Source of the DNA: Pseudomonadota bacterium
Lineage (GTDB): Bacteria; Myxococcota; Myxococcia; Myxococcales; Vulgatibacteraceae
DNA length: 8,626 nt
Reading direction: 5' to 3'
Assembly: GCA_023436385.1 (NCBI GenBank)
Contig: JAEZJH010000456.1
Span: 1-8,626 of the forward strand
Made by a program: the position numbers and the translations under genes
The notes under the pieces: model-generated
What the model was told of the DNA's origin: nothing
Seen by the model: the letters and a program-made list of their open reading frames with translations, nothing else
The model's database searches: none
Shown: piece by piece, positions 1 to 8,626 of the stretch
Position numbering within the stretch: position 1 is the stretch's first letter
Layout: every line of letters starts with the position of its first letter

Positions 1-818
<818 letters not shown>

Positions 819-957
819 CTCAGCTCCTGGTTGTTTCCGCCACGCCCTTCGCCGCGCGCCCGACCCGATTCCGGGACCGCGGGCACGCTCCAGGCGTGTG
901 TGGGTTGACTTCCGTTGGCTCCCCGGGGGCCAAACGACCACCGGGAAGCCGGCTGCC
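819..957 (-). other. rpsB 5' leader with several hairpins
   Basis: This stretch would form the 5' leader of rpsB if transcription starts near 950. It can fold three local hairpins on the minus strand. One lies at 913-936, where GTTGGC-type arms close a CCCC/GGGG core with a single bulged T. One lies at 884-898, CACGC/GCGTG with a 5-nt loop. A small one lies at 864-875, CCCG/CGGG. None is followed by a T-run, so they do not look like terminators. In several bacteria S2 represses its own mRNA through a structured rpsB leader. This leader could play that part, but I do not recognise a specific published motif and the link is inference. Confidence 0.35.
824..828 (-). promoter_or_regulatory. Shine-Dalgarno of rpsB (AGGAG)
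   Basis: The minus strand reads AGGAG, then five bases (CTGAG), then the ATG at 818. This near-ideal spacing selects the upstream start and so makes the Pro/Thr-rich extension part of S2. No comparable motif precedes the in-frame ATGs at codons 28 or 37. Confidence 0.8.
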
Positions 958-984
958 ATTAGCATGCGAGAGGTACCCGCGCAA
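958..984 (-). promoter_or_regulatory. weak candidate rpsB promoter
   Basis: On the minus strand, TTGCGC (979-984) and GCTAAT (958-963) are separated by 15 bp. The -10 matches TATAAT at 4 of 6 positions and the -35 matches TTGACA at 3 of 6, with short spacing. It is the only AT-richer patch between argJ and rpsB with such an arrangement, but it is a guess from base composition. Confidence 0.25.
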
Positions 985-1034
985 GCCGCTTCGGGACCTT
1001 GGGGGGCAACATCGCACCCCGGTCAAAGCTGCCC

Positions 1035-1070
1035 CGCCGGCCGCCGGCGCGGAAGTAGGGGCGGCGCCCC
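1035..1070 (-). terminator. paired GC hairpins just after argJ
   Basis: Five bases after the argJ stop codon the minus strand forms GGGGC-GCC-GCCCC (1058-1070). It is followed at 1035-1049 by CGCCGGC-G-GCCGGCG, a 7-bp inverted repeat around one base. Neither has a U-tract, so a classical intrinsic terminator is not shown. The position directly behind argJ suggests 3'-end formation or transcript protection. Confidence 0.4.
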
Positions 1071-1075
1071 CGCGG

Positions 1076-2251
1076 TCAGGTCCGGTACTCGGCGTTGATC
1101 CGCACGTAGTCGGCGGAGAGGTCGCAGGTCCAGATCGTCCGGGAGCCCTGGCCCCGGCCCAGCTTGACCCGGATTTCGACGTCGTCCCCGGCCAGGTGCT
1201 CGGCCGCCGCCCGCTCCGCGGCGAGGGTCGTCCCCACCCCGCCCCGGACCACCACCGCCGGGCCGATCGCCACCTCGAGGCGGGCCGGGTCGAAGGCCAC
1301 CCCGGCCGTGCCGGCGGCGGCGACGATCCGGCCCCAGTTGGCGTCGGCGGCGTGGATCGCCGTCTTTACCAGGGGGGAGTTGGCGATCCGCCGGGCGATC
1401 CGGTCCGCCTCCGCCTCCGTCCGCGCCCCGTCGACCCGAACCGCGATCCGCTTCGTCGCCCCCTCGCCGTCCCGGGCGATCGCCTTCGCCAGGTCGGTCG
1501 CCACCTCGCCGAGCGACTTGGCGAGGGCCCGGTAGGCGGGCGTGCCCTCCTCCACCGGCTGGCCGGTGGCCCCGGTGGCGAGGAGGAAGAGCGAGTCGTT
1601 GGTGGAGGTGTCGCCGTCGACGGTGACCGCGTTGAAGGTGGCGTGGGCCGTGTCCCGGAGGAGGCGCCGGAGGAGCGGCGGGGCCACCCGGGCGTCGGTG
1701 GCGAGGAAGCCCAGCATCGTCGCCATGTTGGGCTGGATCATCCCCGCGCCCTTGGCGCAGCCGACCACCATCGCCTTCCCCGCCGGCCGGAAGGAGAGCT
1801 TGGCGAAGGTGTCGGTGGTCCGGATCGCCTCCGCGAACCGGGGGAGGCCCTCCGGCGCCGCGTCCGCCACCAGGTCCGGGACCGCGGCGAGCACCCGATC
1901 GACCGGGAGCGGCGCGCCGATCACCCCGGTCGAGGCGCAGAGCACCAGCTGCTCCGGCGCCCCGGTGGCCCGGGCGATCGCCGCGGTGGTCGCCTCCGCC
2001 GCCTCCCGCCCCTCCGGCGTGCAGGCGTTGGCGCACCCGGCGTTGACCAGGATCGCCGCCGCCCGCCCTCGCCGCAGCCGCTGCCGCGACAGCAGCACCG
2101 GCGCCGCCGCCGACACCGACCGGGTGAAGATCGCCGCGGTCGCCGCCGGCTCCGCGCAGAGCACGAGGCCGAGGTCGAGCCCGCCCCGCTTCCGGATCCC
2201 CGCTTCCGCCGCGCCCCACCGGATCCCCTCGACGCCGGGAAAGCTCTCCAT
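1076..2251 (-). CDS. argJ: bifunctional ornithine acetyltransferase / N-acetylglutamate synthase ArgJ
   Basis: ArgJ transfers the acetyl group from N-acetylornithine to glutamate in the cyclic arginine pathway and may also make N-acetylglutamate from acetyl-CoA. It is cytoplasmic. The 391-residue product has family-typical length. Key elements seen: CASTGVIG (residues 105-112, the oxyanion-hole TG), RTTDTFAK (144-151), and KGAGMIQPNMATML (167-180). It self-cleaves between Ala177 and Thr178, making Thr178 the nucleophile of the beta chain. The loop DGDTSTNDS (212-220) follows, and the protein ends in the standard NAEYRT. The ATG at 2251 has GGAGGT 5 nt upstream. Whether it uses acetyl-CoA (bifunctional) or only acetylornithine cannot be read from sequence. 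It lies 339 bp downstream of secA and 257 bp upstream of rpsB. No frameshift or lost catalytic residue was seen. Confidence 0.97.
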   Translation of the reverse strand: MESFPGVEGIRWGAAEAGIRKRGGLDLGLVLCAEPAATAAIFTRSVSAAAPVLLSRQRLRRGRAAAILVNAGCANACTPEGREAAEATTAAIARATGAPEQLVLCASTGVIGAPLPVDRVLAAVPDLVADAAPEGLPRFAEAIRTTDTFAKLSFRPAGKAMVVGCAKGAGMIQPNMATMLGFLATDARVAPPLLRRLLRDTAHATFNAVTVDGDTSTNDSLFLLATGATGQPVEEGTPAYRALAKSLGEVATDLAKAIARDGEGATKRIAVRVDGARTEAEADRIARRIANSPLVKTAIHAADANWGRIVAAAGTAGVAFDPARLEVAIGPAVVVRGGVGTTLAAERAAAEHLAGDDVEIRVKLGRGQGSRTIWTCDLSADYVRINAEYRT

Positions 2252-2256
2252 GACCG

Positions 2257-2262
2257 ACCTCC
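2257..2262 (-). promoter_or_regulatory. Shine-Dalgarno of argJ (GGAGGT)
   Basis: The minus strand reads GGAGGT five bases before the ATG at 2251. It is a near-perfect complement of the 16S tail and confirms the start. Confidence 0.8.
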
Positions 2263-2274
2263 GTTGTTCGGCGC

Positions 2275-2301
2275 TGTATCCGGACCGCGGGGCCGGCGCA
2301 A
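2275..2301 (-). promoter_or_regulatory. weak candidate argJ promoter
   Basis: TTGCGC (2296-2301) and GATACA (2275-2280) lie 15 bp apart on the minus strand, just before the argJ ribosome binding site. Each matches the sigma-70 consensus at 3 of 6 positions. The same TTGCGC-N15 arrangement appears before rpsB, which could be chance in GC-rich DNA. Confidence 0.2.
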
Positions 2302-2317
2302 CGGCGGCCGCCGACCT

Positions 2318-2515
2318 GCTCGCGACGAAACATCCCGCTGCGCGCGCGACCTGGCCGCGACCGTGGTTGGCCGGCGGGAGGCTCGCGACGAATCATCCCG
2401 TTTCCCGCGAGGCCCGGCCACGGTCGTGGTGGGCCGGCGGAGGCTCGCCACGAAACAACCCGTTCCCCGCGCGGCCGGGCGACGGCCGCGGTTGGCCGGC
2501 GAAAGGCTCGCGACG
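2318..2515. repeat. tandem 62-63 bp repeat, three copies plus a partial fourth
   Basis: Copies start at 2318, 2381 and 2443, each opening with GCTCGCGACG (GCTCGCCACG in copy 3). A fourth GCTCGCGACG at 2506-2515 ends the array. Unit lengths are 63, 62 and 63 bp. Copies 1 and 2 agree at about 51 of 62 positions by hand alignment; copy 3 is somewhat more diverged. Shared blocks are the GACGAAACATCCCG-like start, a CCCGCG segment, and a GGCCACGGCCGTGG-like core followed by TTGGCCGGCG. Copy 2 can fold as CCGGCC (2414-2419) against GGCCGG (2432-2437). A degraded piece (CCGCGGGGCCGGCG) lies left of copy 1 near 2285. The array fills most of the gap between secA and argJ. No gene is supported in it: the 62-bp unit breaks any reading frame. 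Function unknown. Confidence 0.85.
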
Positions 2516-2529
2516 CGGAGCCAGGAACG

Positions 2530-2557
2530 CCGAAAGGCGGCCGGAGCCGCCCTTCGG
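2530..2557 (-). terminator. secA: strong hairpin after secA, likely terminator
   Basis: About 34 bases past the secA stop, the minus strand forms a 12-bp stem, CCGAAGGGCGGC with GCCGCCTTTCGG (one G-U pair), closed by a TCCG tetraloop. Only a short T-pair follows, so it is an imperfect intrinsic terminator. It is the longest local hairpin seen in the window. It separates secA from the tandem repeat and argJ. Confidence 0.6.
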
Positions 2558-2590
2558 GCACTGCGTGCGACTGGACGCGGACGGCGGGCG

Positions 2591-5461
<2,871 letters not shown>

Positions 5462-5524
5462 TGTGAGGTGTCCGGCGTCCGGGTCACGGGGCACGGGAAT
5501 GCGTGCAGCCGGGCCGGACCAACG

Positions 5525-5530
5525 ACTATA
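5525..5530 (-). promoter_or_regulatory. secA: -10 element of probable secA promoter (TATAGT)
   Basis: The minus strand reads TATAGT (5 of 6 to consensus), followed by C, as in the promoter before the M23 gene. No good -35 is seen; at 17 bp the hexamer is TGGGGC. A start near 5518 would give a leader of about 57 nt. A small inverted repeat, CCCGC-TC-GCGGG (5533-5544), abuts its upstream side. It is followed by TTTAT, so this spot could also act as a weak terminator for readthrough from the M23 gene. Confidence 0.5.
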
Positions 5531-5567
5531 AACCCGCGAGCGGGCCGGCCCCATCCGGAATTGTGGA

Positions 5568-5610
5568 GGTGACCCGGAGCGCGCGGGCCCGGAGGTCCGG
5601 GCCGGTCACC
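5568..5610 (-). terminator. two-part GC hairpin after the M23 gene
   Basis: About 20 bases after the M23 stop, GGTGACC (5604-5610) pairs with GGTCACC (5568-5574). Inside it GGCCCGGA pairs with TCCGGGCC (5586-5603). The two stems are joined by an unpaired bulge of about 11 nt on one side. No T-run follows, so intrinsic termination is plausible but not proven. Confidence 0.45.
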
Positions 5611-5629
5611 GGCAGGGACCCCGGGGGGC

Positions 5630-6526
5630 TTACTCCAGGATGAACTTCCGGGGATTCTCCGGGATGCCGTTCACCCGCACCTCGTAGTGCAGGTGGGGCC
5701 CGGTCGACCGGCCGGTGTTCCCCATCGCGGCGATCGCCTGGCCGCGCTTCACCTTGTCGCCGAGCTTGACCTTGATCTCGGCGAGGTGGCCGAAGCGGGT
5801 CTTCACCCCGTAGCCGTGGTCGACCACCAGCACCTTGCCGTAGCCGCCCTCGGTCCCGGCGAAGGCCACCGTGCCGTCGGCCGGCGACACGACCGGCGAG
5901 CCCGCGCTGTTGGCGATGTCGATGCCCTTGTGCATCACCCGGGTCGCCGTGTACGGGTCGAGGCGGGTGCCGAAGTCGCTGGTCACCCAGCCCCGGGCCG
6001 GCCAGACCGACGGCGTCGACGCCAGCAGGCTCCGCTGGTCCTCGAAGTACCGGTGCAGCTCGGAGAGGCTCCGCTCGTTCTGCGAGGCGTCGTTCACCAG
6101 CTTGTCGAGGCGATCGACCAGATCCTCGGTGGGCGCCGGACCGCCGAAGCCCACCGGGTCCTCGTCGTCGCGGCCCGGGGAGAGCGGGCCGATCGCCAGG
6201 TTCCGCTCCGGATCGTTGAGCGAGGTGAGGGCCCGGAGCTTCTGGTCGAAGCGCTCGACGCGGTCGAGGGTCTCGCCGATGTGCGCGACCTTCTCCTCCA
6301 CCATCCGGAGCTGCTCGCGGAGCTGGGCGTTCTCCTCCCGGAGGAGGTGGTTCTCGCCGAGGCGGCCGAAGACCGAGGCGTAGTGGATCGTCGCCGCGAT
6401 CCCCAGCACCAGCACCAGCCCGAGGCCGGCGGCGGCCTGCACCACCCGGCGCCGCTGGATGCGGAAGCGCCGGACCCGGGAGTCCCGGTCGGGAACCAAC
6501 ATCAGGGTGAAGTAGCGGTTCGGCAA
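5630..6526 (-). CDS. membrane-anchored M23 (LytM) family peptidoglycan peptidase
   Basis: M23 metallopeptidases cut peptide cross-links of peptidoglycan. The 298-residue protein has a short basic cytoplasmic segment (residues 1-29) and one transmembrane helix (about 31-50, rich in Ala/Leu/Val/Gly). A coiled coil follows (about 56-95, heptad Leu and Glu/Arg), then a linker and a C-terminal LytM domain (about 178-298). The zinc ligands are intact: H199 and D203 in MHKGIDI and H280 in the HLH motif (H278-L-H280). Catalytic H247 sits in GHLAEI. This suggests an active enzyme, not a degenerate activator. The TTG at 6526 is chosen as start: GGAGGG lies 6 nt upstream and the next ATG (residue 9, inside YFTLML) has no binding site. 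A GTG/ATG start further upstream would overlap the promoter at 6725-6754. It should sit in the inner membrane with the peptidase in the periplasm. The exact substrate is unknown. Confidence 0.9.
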   Translation of the reverse strand: MPNRYFTLMLVPDRDSRVRRFRIQRRRVVQAAAGLGLVLVLGIAATIHYASVFGRLGENHLLREENAQLREQLRMVEEKVAHIGETLDRVERFDQKLRALTSLNDPERNLAIGPLSPGRDDEDPVGFGGPAPTEDLVDRLDKLVNDASQNERSLSELHRYFEDQRSLLASTPSVWPARGWVTSDFGTRLDPYTATRVMHKGIDIANSAGSPVVSPADGTVAFAGTEGGYGKVLVVDHGYGVKTRFGHLAEIKVKLGDKVKRGQAIAAMGNTGRSTGPHLHYEVRVNGIPENPRKFILE

Positions 6527-6532
6527 GCGCTT

Positions 6533-6538
6533 CCCTCC
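6533..6538 (-). promoter_or_regulatory. Shine-Dalgarno before a TTG start (GGAGGG)
   Basis: GGAGGG, then six bases (AAGCGC), then TTG at 6526. This motif decides the unusual TTG start of the M23 gene. The ATG eight codons further in is preceded by coding sequence with no such motif. Confidence 0.75.
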
Positions 6539-6724
6539 GGCTGCGAACGTCGCTTCCGACGTGGGTTCGGGCGGGTCCGTGGGCCCCGGCGACTTCCGGA
6601 GCGAACGGCCCCACTCGACCGATCGACCGCCTTCGCCTCCCCGCCCCCGGCGGCCGCCCGTGCGCCAAGCTAGGCACCGAGCCGCCGGCCGGCAAATTCC
6701 CCAATAAAATCGGGCAACTGGCGG

Positions 6725-6754
6725 ACTATATGCGATCGGCCGCCTGCCCGTCAA
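6725..6754 (-). promoter_or_regulatory. sigma-70 type promoter of the M23 gene
   Basis: The minus strand has TTGACG (6749-6754) and TATAGT (6725-6730) separated by 18 bp, each matching consensus at 5 of 6 positions. It is the best promoter in the window. Transcription would start near 6718, leaving a leader of about 190 nt before the TTG start at 6526. The promoter lies in an AT-richer island within otherwise GC-rich DNA. Confidence 0.7.
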
Positions 6755-7011
6755 CCCAAATCGCCCGTCTCCACGGTAGGTTGGCCCGAGCGGTGCAGGT
6801 GGATCGGGACCCACCGGCGCCCCCGACGAGCACCGCCGGTACCGGTTACGATCGGTCGGTCGATCGATCGGCGGAACACCCGGAATTGGTGTCCGGGAGC
6901 AGCGCCGGCCCGCGCTTGCTCCCCGTCGGCCGCTCCCGGGGGGCGGCGCGAAGTGAACCCGTCCCCGGTGGGCGGGAGCGATGGTGGGAAGCGGGACGCC
7001 GCGCGGGCGCG

Positions 7012-7770
7012 CTACTTCTCGAAGCCGACGCAGACGACGGTGATGTTGTCGTCGCCGCCGCGGGCGTTGGCCAGGTCGACGAGACGATCGGGCAGCTCAT
7101 CGAAGGGGATCCGCCGGGCCATCTCGCCGATCTCGCCGTCCTCGACCGGGTTGGCGAGGCCGTCGGAGCAGAGCACGAAGACGTCGCCCGGCTCGGCCAC
7201 CAGGCCCATCACGTCGACCTGGACCTCCTCCTCGAAGCCCACGGACCGGGTGATGATGTTCTTGAACCGGGAGGTCCGGGCCTCCTCCGCGGTGATCACC
7301 CCGGCCTTGAGCTGCTCGTTGACCAGGGAGTGATCCTCGGTGATCTGCTGGATCAACCGGCCGCGGGAGAGGTAGACGCGGCTGTCGCCGACGTGGGCGA
7401 TGAAGACGTCCTGGCCCTTCACCAGCATCGCGCTGACGGTGGTCCCCATCCCGGCGAGATCGGGATCCTCGTGGGCCCGGCGGTAGATCGCGGCGCAGGC
7501 CTCCTCCACCGCGAGGCGGAGGAGGTCGGGGAGCGGCGACTCGGGGAGCGGGGCGGAGACGGCGAAAGGGTTGTCCGGCCAGGACCGGGCCTCGCGAATC
7601 ACCCGCTCGATGGTCTCGACGGCGAGGCGGGACGCGATGTCGCCACCGGCGTGGCCGCCCATGCCGTCGGCGACGATGTAGAGGGAGAGGTCGTCCGCCA
7701 CCAGGAACGAGTCTTCGTTCTGTTCGCGCTTGCGTCCGACGTCGGTCCTGCCGCGGGAGCGGATCCTCAT
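7012..7770 (-). CDS. PP2C-family serine/threonine protein phosphatase
   Basis: A metal-dependent phosphatase that removes phosphate from Ser/Thr, in bacteria usually opposing Hanks-type kinases. The 252-residue protein is a single PP2C domain with no membrane segment or signal peptide, so it is cytosolic. Motifs in order: GRKREQNED (12-20), VADGMGGHAGGD (33-44, metal ligand Asp35), GMGTTVSAML (107-116) and HVGDSRVYL (126-134). After these come TEDHSLV (144-150), ITRSVG (173-178), CSDGLAN (201-207, Asp203) and GGDDNITVV (238-246). All metal-binding acidic residues are present, so it should be active. The start at 7770 follows the family N-terminus; a GAGGA lies about 10 nt upstream, a slightly long spacing. 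It resembles the Stp/PrpC group, which often sits beside a kinase gene, but no kinase gene is in this window. Its target is unknown. Confidence 0.95.
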   Translation of the reverse strand: MRIRSRGRTDVGRKREQNEDSFLVADDLSLYIVADGMGGHAGGDIASRLAVETIERVIREARSWPDNPFAVSAPLPESPLPDLLRLAVEEACAAIYRRAHEDPDLAGMGTTVSAMLVKGQDVFIAHVGDSRVYLSRGRLIQQITEDHSLVNEQLKAGVITAEEARTSRFKNIITRSVGFEEEVQVDVMGLVAEPGDVFVLCSDGLANPVEDGEIGEMARRIPFDELPDRLVDLANARGGDDNITVVCVGFEK

Positions 7771-7835
7771 GCGCTGATCATCCTCGGAGTTCCCCCCTGG
7801 GCCGGATGCGGGCCTCGGGTGGCCCGTCACGAACC

Positions 7836-7855
7836 CCCGGGATGCTAGCCCCGGG
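7836..7855 (-). other. CCCGGG inverted repeat in phosphatase upstream region
   Basis: Two CCCGGG arms (7836-7841 and 7850-7855) enclose an 8-base loop that contains the palindrome GCTAGC. The loop overlaps the candidate -10 TAGCAT. It could be an operator or a hairpin, or simply a GC-rich coincidence. Confidence 0.3.
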
Positions 7856-7871
7856 CGGCGCGGGCGAGCAA
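7842..7871 (-). promoter_or_regulatory. candidate promoter of the PP2C gene
   Basis: TTGCTC (7866-7871) and TAGCAT (7842-7847) are 18 bp apart on the minus strand, with matches of 3 of 6 and 4 of 6. Transcription would start near 7835, giving a leader of about 65 nt. Confidence 0.35.
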
Positions 7872-7899
7872 GAAAGCGACGAGAGCCGGCCGGCCGAGA

Positions 7900-7916
7900 G
7901 GCCCCGGCGCGGGGCC
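7900..7916 (-). terminator. recN: GC hairpin directly after recN
   Basis: Three bases after the recN stop codon the minus strand forms GGCCCCG-CGC-CGGGGCC, a perfect 7-bp stem. TCTC follows but no T-run. Its position suggests it ends or protects the recN transcript. Confidence 0.45.
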
Positions 7917-7919
7917 CGT

Positions 7920-8626
7920 TCACGCCGCCCTCCGCCGTTTGCCCCCGGGGCGAGCCTCCGCCACCGGCCGGGAGGAGCGGGCTCCCCCACCACCTCCGCG
8001 GCTCTTCCCGGGGTCGTCTGCCCCGCCGCGGTCCACCCGGTCCCCCGGGGTCCCGGCCCGGCCGGACTCCGGCACGCGAAGCGCCTCCTTCCGTAGCTCG
8101 AGGGCGGCCGCGAGCGCCGCCGGGGCGTCGGTCGAGCCGGAGAGCATCCGGGCGAGGGCAATTCGCCGGTCCTCCTCGTCGGCGAGGGCCTGGACCTTCA
8201 CCATCGTCCGGCCACCCCGGACCTCCTTCTCCACCCACAGCTGCACGTCGGCGTGCGCCGCCACCTGGGGCAGGTGGGTCACGCAGAGGACCTGCCGCTC
8301 CGCAGCCACCTCCCGGAGCATCTTCCCGACCACCAGGGCGGTGGCCCCGCCGATCCCCGCGTCGACCTCGTCGAAGACGTAGGTGCCGACCGGGTCCGCT
8401 GCCGCCAAGGCCCGCTTCAGCGCCAGCAGCACCCGGGACAGCTCGCCGCCGGAGGCCGTCCGGGCCAGAGGCCGGGCCTCCTCGCCGGGGTTGGGACGGA
8501 AGAGGAACTCCACCTCCTCGAGGCCGTGAGGTCCCAGCACCTGGCCCTCGAAGCGGAGCGGCCCGGAGGCCACCGGAGCCAGGGCCACGGAGAGCACCGC
8601 CCGGCCCATCGCCAGCCGCCCCAGCT
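7920..8626 (-). CDS. recN: DNA repair protein RecN, C-terminal part (5' end beyond window)
   Basis: RecN is an SMC-like ATPase that acts early in repair of double-strand breaks. Only the C-terminal 234 residues are here; the Walker A half and coiled coils lie beyond the right edge. Visible are the ABC signature SGGELSR, Walker B in YVFDEVDAGIGG, and the THLPQVA segment with the H-loop His. The closing helices, about LARMLSGS and AALAAALELRKEA, match the end of known RecN. After ELRKEA another 53 residues follow (coded by 7923-8081). They are rich in Gly, Arg and Pro, with a GGGGG run and a KRRRAA end. Family members such as E. coli RecN stop soon after this helix. The tail may be real or come from a lost stop; the reading frame stays open without a frameshift. 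The next gene, a phosphatase, starts 149 bp downstream. Confidence 0.95.
   Translation of the reverse strand, partial: LGRLAMGRAVLSVALAPVASGPLRFEGQVLGPHGLEEVEFLFRPNPGEEARPLARTASGGELSRVLLALKRALAAADPVGTYVFDEVDAGIGGATALVVGKMLREVAAERQVLCVTHLPQVAAHADVQLWVEKEVRGGRTMVKVQALADEEDRRIALARMLSGSTDAPAALAAALELRKEALRVPESGRAGTPGDRVDRGGADDPGKSRGGGGGARSSRPVAEARPGGKRRRAA

Larger units (their letters stand above)
2252..2590. other. secA-argJ intergenic region (339 bp)
   Basis: The region holds, from the secA side, the hairpin at 2530-2557, the tandem repeat at 2318-2515, a weak promoter-like pair at 2275-2301 and the argJ ribosome binding site. Frames that stay open across it do so because the sequence is GC-rich. 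No protein-coding gene or RNA gene is supported. Confidence 0.7.
6527..7011. other. phosphatase-M23 intergenic region (485 bp)
   Basis: From the phosphatase side the gap holds a GC-rich stretch after its stop with a bulged hairpin (GCCGC/GCGGC, 6929-6947). Next are overlapping small hairpins at 6876-6897 (ACACC/GGTGT or CCCGGA/TCCGGG, mutually exclusive) and a run of five RTCG tetranucleotides (6851-6870). Then come the promoter at 6725-6754 and a leader of about 190 nt. Near the presumed transcript start CCCGAT-TTT-ATTGGG (6700-6714) can pair. The 6527-6660 part is very GC-rich. I see no tRNA, no known riboswitch and no supported coding gene. Confidence 0.6.

Noticed and set aside
1921..2451. 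A 176-codon minus-strand frame whose product has a repeated RRPTTVA...SSRA motif
   Set aside because: The peptide repeat just mirrors the DNA tandem repeat; the 62-bp unit shifts frame, and half of the frame overlaps argJ. There is no ribosome binding site evidence.
2318..2515. CRISPR array
   Set aside because: Units are contiguous and diverged throughout, with no constant repeat alternating with unique spacers, and no cas genes are present.
5462..5554. Longer secA start at 5554 adding 31 residues
   Set aside because: It lies upstream of the probable -10 at 5525-5530, has no ribosome binding site, and adds residues not seen in the SecA family before MLGLIAKK.
6527..6724. Possible riboswitch (for example a c-di-GMP type) in the M23 leader
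   Set aside because: I looked for the conserved tetraloop, receptor and ligand-pocket sequences and did not find them; only generic GC stems are visible.
6527..6814. Upstream extension of the M23 protein to an ATG at 6814
   Set aside because: It would cross the promoter at 6725-6754 and adds Arg/Gly/Pro-rich sequence before the basic segment and membrane helix. The TTG at 6526 has a near-perfect ribosome binding site.
7771..8238. Extension of the PP2C frame upstream to 8238
   Set aside because: It overlaps the end of recN and its product there is low-complexity; the family N-terminus begins at the ATG at 7770.

Overview
The window is very GC-rich DNA (by eye well above 65% G+C, with codon third positions almost all G or C) carrying six conserved bacterial genes, all on the minus strand. 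In transcription order (right to left) they are: recN (cut by the right edge), a PP2C-type Ser/Thr phosphatase, a membrane-anchored M23 (LytM) peptidase, secA, argJ and rpsB (cut by the left edge). The codon bias, a SecA with a zinc-finger tail next to an M23 protein, and a bifunctional ArgJ beside rpsB suggest a Myxococcota/deltaproteobacterial chromosome. This is an inference from general resemblance, not a database match.

Layout: 1-818 rpsB, with an unusual Pro/Thr-rich N-terminal extension supported by a good Shine-Dalgarno; 819-1075 hairpin-rich gap holding the end of the argJ transcript and the rpsB leader; 1076-2251 argJ; 2252-2590 gap with a previously unlabelled tandem repeat of about 63 bp (three copies plus a fourth 10-base boundary) and a strong hairpin just after secA; 2591-5461 secA; 5462-5629 gap with a long hairpin and a -10 element; 5630-6526 M23 peptidase starting at TTG; 6527-7011 gap with the best promoter in the window (TTGACG-18-TATAGT) and a leader of about 190 nt; 7012-7770 PP2C phosphatase; 7771-7919 gap with a GC hairpin behind recN; 7920-8626 C-terminal part of recN with a basic, Gly-rich tail.

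The genes serve separate core functions: DNA repair (RecN), reversible protein phosphorylation (PP2C), cell-wall hydrolysis or its control (M23), protein export (SecA), arginine biosynthesis (ArgJ) and translation (S2). The gaps of 149-485 bp, most with a hairpin behind the upstream gene and a promoter-like sequence before the next, suggest co-oriented single-gene units more than one tight operon. No mobile element, CRISPR, tRNA or rRNA was seen. No exotic new system is evident. The main unexplained item is the tandem repeat between secA and argJ.
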